Assembly (NCBI GenBank): GCA_021205185.1
Contig: JAJPYB010000013.1
Coordinates: 62,001-126,000, forward strand
Length of the DNA: 64,000 bases
Direction: 5' to 3'
Origin: Ruminococcus sp.
GTDB lineage: Bacteria > Bacillota > Clostridia > Oscillospirales > Ruminococcaceae
Shown here: piece after piece, positions 62,725 to 64,000 of the stretch
Numbering within the stretch: the stretch's first letter is position 1
Layout of the letters: the number at the start of each line of letters is the position of its first letter
Position numbers and translations under genes: made by a program
Notes under the pieces: model-generated
The model's database searches: none
Told to the model about the DNA's origin: nothing
Seen by the model: only the letters and a program-made list of their open reading frames with translations

Positions 62725-62753
62725 ATAATACACCATTTCTTATCTCTTTTCAA
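62725..62753 (-). promoter_or_regulatory. Proximal promoter of the lipoprotein gene
   Basis: On the minus strand, TTGAAA (62748-62753), 17-base spacer, TATTAT (62725-62730). Confidence 0.65.
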
Positions 62754-62876
62754 TTGACAAATCCGCCAAAATTTCGCTGGGGGGGGGTACGCTGTTTTTG
62801 TGTAATACAGCTAAAAATATTCTCATGCCCGATATCAAAGAAATGGTTTGCGCCAAAAACTCTGATTCCGTTTAAG

Positions 62877-62906
62877 AGTATATCACAAGGCAAGGCAGTT
62901 TGTCAA
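62877..62906 (-). promoter_or_regulatory. Distal minus-strand promoter
   Basis: On the minus strand, perfect TTGACA (62901-62906), 18-base spacer, TATACT (62877-62882). The transcript would run through a C9 tract (G9 on the plus strand) into the lipoprotein gene, giving a leader of about 210 bases. Confidence 0.65.
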
Positions 62907-63117
62907 TTAAAATTTTTAACAAATAGCGCAGACTTTTGTCCTGCAATTTTGGTTATGTTGGCACATACCATTTTACTGGGCGATAAGTATTCTGAAACCC
63001 CCTTGTAAAAACATAAAATATCCTGTCAAAACCTGTCAGCAAAAATGACAAACTGCGTTTTTTAGTTACAAAAATAAGACAAATTGTTGCTAAAAGTATA
63101 CAGTTTTAGCAAAATTG

Positions 63118-63146
63118 TTGACTTTGAAAATTATAGTTGCTACAAT
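63118..63146 (+). promoter_or_regulatory. Sigma-A promoter of the pseudokinase gene
   Basis: TTGACT (63118-63123), 17-base spacer, TACAAT (63141-63146). Confidence 0.72.
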
Positions 63147-63223
63147 ATTTCTATTGATAATTTTAAATTGGTAAAGAATGCGTTGCCGTTTGGTGGCAGC
63201 GAAAGAGTAAGGCTGGAGGTATT

Positions 63224-64000
63224 ATGGACTATTCAAATGATCTATGTATGGGCTGTATGAACAAGTTAAATGAAGATAAAACCTGTTCGCATTGCAGCTA
63301 CACAGCGGATTCACCGTATATAAAAATATATCTTCCGCCGAAAACGGTGCTTGACGAAAGGTATCTTATCGGTAAGGTTTTATCATACAACGGCGAGGGC
63401 GCTTCCTACATCGGCTACGATATGTTCAAGGAAGAAAAGGTAGTAGTAAGAGAGTATATGCCTGAAAGCCTTTGCACAAGAAGTGCCGAGGGAACAGGCG
63501 TTGTAGTATCAGCTTCAAGAGTTGATAAGTATAAAACCTATATGGCGGAATTTGCAGAGCTTAACAAGGTTCTTTCCCGAATGAGAAACCTATCGAACAT
63601 AGTCCCTGCAACTGATATGTTTGCCGCAAATAACACTATGTATGCGGTACTGCCGTATATCGAAGGAATTTCACTTAAGAAGTTTTTAAACTCAGGCAAT
63701 AAGCTCAGCTGGGCGCAGGTTAAAAAGCTGTTCCCGCCGATGTTTACAACCCTTAGCCTTATTCACAACGGCGGCGTTATTCACGGAGGAATTTCTCCTG
63801 AAAATATCGTTGTTACAACAAACGGCGAGGTTAAGCTTGTCGGCTTTTCAATTTCAGCTACCAAGGTATTTAACGAGGATATAACTGCTGACTTAAATCC
63901 TGGTTATGCCGCTCCCGAACAGTATCAGGGCTCCGAGTGGCTCGGAACCTATACCGATGTTTTTGGAATCTGCGCTGTGCTTTATAAAATCCTTTCAGGA
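63224..64000 (+). CDS. Zinc-ribbon protein kinase-like protein (probable pseudokinase), partial
   Basis: Reading from ATG 63224 (GGAGG upstream) the frame stays open to the window end, 259 codons. Residues 8-24 form a CxxC...CxxC zinc ribbon (C8, C11, C21, C24). A Hanks-type kinase fold follows from about 47. Key residues are changed: the VAIK lysine is Arg76 (VVVREYM), HRDxKPxN reads HGGISPEN at 187-194, and DFG reads VGF at 206-208, while APE near 230 is kept. That argues against phosphotransfer and for a scaffold or sensor role, which is inference. The C-terminal part lies outside the window. Confidence 0.8.
   Translation, partial: MDYSNDLCMGCMNKLNEDKTCSHCSYTADSPYIKIYLPPKTVLDERYLIGKVLSYNGEGASYIGYDMFKEEKVVVREYMPESLCTRSAEGTGVVVSASRVDKYKTYMAEFAELNKVLSRMRNLSNIVPATDMFAANNTMYAVLPYIEGISLKKFLNSGNKLSWAQVKKLFPPMFTTLSLIHNGGVIHGGISPENIVVTTNGEVKLVGFSISATKVFNEDITADLNPGYAAPEQYQGSEWLGTYTDVFGICAVLYKILSG

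Larger units (their letters stand above)
62660..63223. other. Intergenic region between the lipoprotein and pseudokinase genes
   Basis: 564 bases. It holds two minus-strand promoters (62725-62753 and 62877-62906), a run of nine G (62779-62787) between them, and the plus-strand pseudokinase promoter (63118-63146) with a leader hairpin CGTTGCC/GGCAGCG (63181-63201). I see no convincing gene. Confidence 0.6.

Noticed and set aside
62754-63008. An 84-codon open frame containing the G9 tract
   Set aside because: No ribosome site, low-quality composition and it crosses two promoters on the other strand.

Overview
This window looks like chromosomal DNA of an endospore-forming, low-to-moderate GC Gram-positive bacterium, most likely a Ruminococcus-like member of the Oscillospiraceae (class Clostridia). 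The basis is the sporulation genes (spoVS, spoVAD, spoVAE), the Firmicutes pairing of holB with ricT, FMN and SAM-I riboswitches in the usual Gram-positive places, many near-consensus sigma-A promoters with 17-bp spacers, strong GGAGG ribosome binding sites, and secreted proteins with long Thr/Ser/Glu-rich linkers. Genus assignment is inference. Most of the window is housekeeping DNA; no prophage, transposase, CRISPR array or conjugative gene was seen.

Layout. 1-4 kb: an operon of a FAD oxidoreductase, a YifB/ComM-type AAA protein and a short-chain dehydrogenase. 4-7.5 kb: an abundant-looking secreted protein, a PAS-GGDEF-EAL protein on the minus strand and RNase P RNA. 7.6-11.4 kb: a small unknown protein, a cytoplasmic-looking zinc phospholipase C relative, archaeal-type phosphoglycerate mutase and a serine hydrolase. 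11.5-20.7 kb: an HD-GYP protein with a degenerate receiver, a large repeat-built surface protein, lepA, hemW, an HlyD-like lipoprotein and a membrane protein. 20.7-24.5 kb: an esterase, pheA, an AraC regulator and mscL. 24.7-28.8 kb: a Gln/Asn-rich small protein, a VanY-like protein without its metal ligands, a RING/zinc-ribbon membrane protein and rpsF-ssb-rpsR. 29.3-34.4 kb: lon-engB, yerC, a methyltransferase and hslO, running into a five-tRNA operon (Val, Asp, Gly, Phe, Cys).

35-40 kb: a metallophosphoesterase, a two-component system followed by ymdB, and spoVS. 39.6-44.2 kb, minus strand: a structured leader, a coiled-coil protein, a sigma-region-4-like protein, a PLP decarboxylase, holB, ricT and a frameshifted phospholipase-like gene. 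44.3-51.3 kb: a DUF896 protein, a WYL regulator, an atypical CLC transporter, a sirtuin, ruvX, an endonuclease IV-like protein, aroQ, a prolidase and efp. 51.3-56.6 kb: FMN riboswitch-ribU, SAM-I riboswitch-metK, tRNA-Thr, a small membrane protein and phosphoglucomutase. 56.6-60.9 kb: spoVAE, spoVAD, and a galK / 2-hydroxyacid dehydrogenase / rpiB operon. 60.9-64 kb: a ZIP transporter, a lipoprotein, and the start of a zinc-ribbon pseudokinase cut by the window end.

The least expected signals are: GC-rich palindromic repeat units that sit between genes and occur together with partial copies of the neighbouring promoter or terminator sequence; an apparently inactive VanY homologue and an apparently inactive kinase; a single-base frameshift at an A6 tract in a phospholipase-like gene; a long nested hairpin leader before the coiled-coil/sigma-4 gene pair; and a tRNA operon promoter embedded in the end of hslO.
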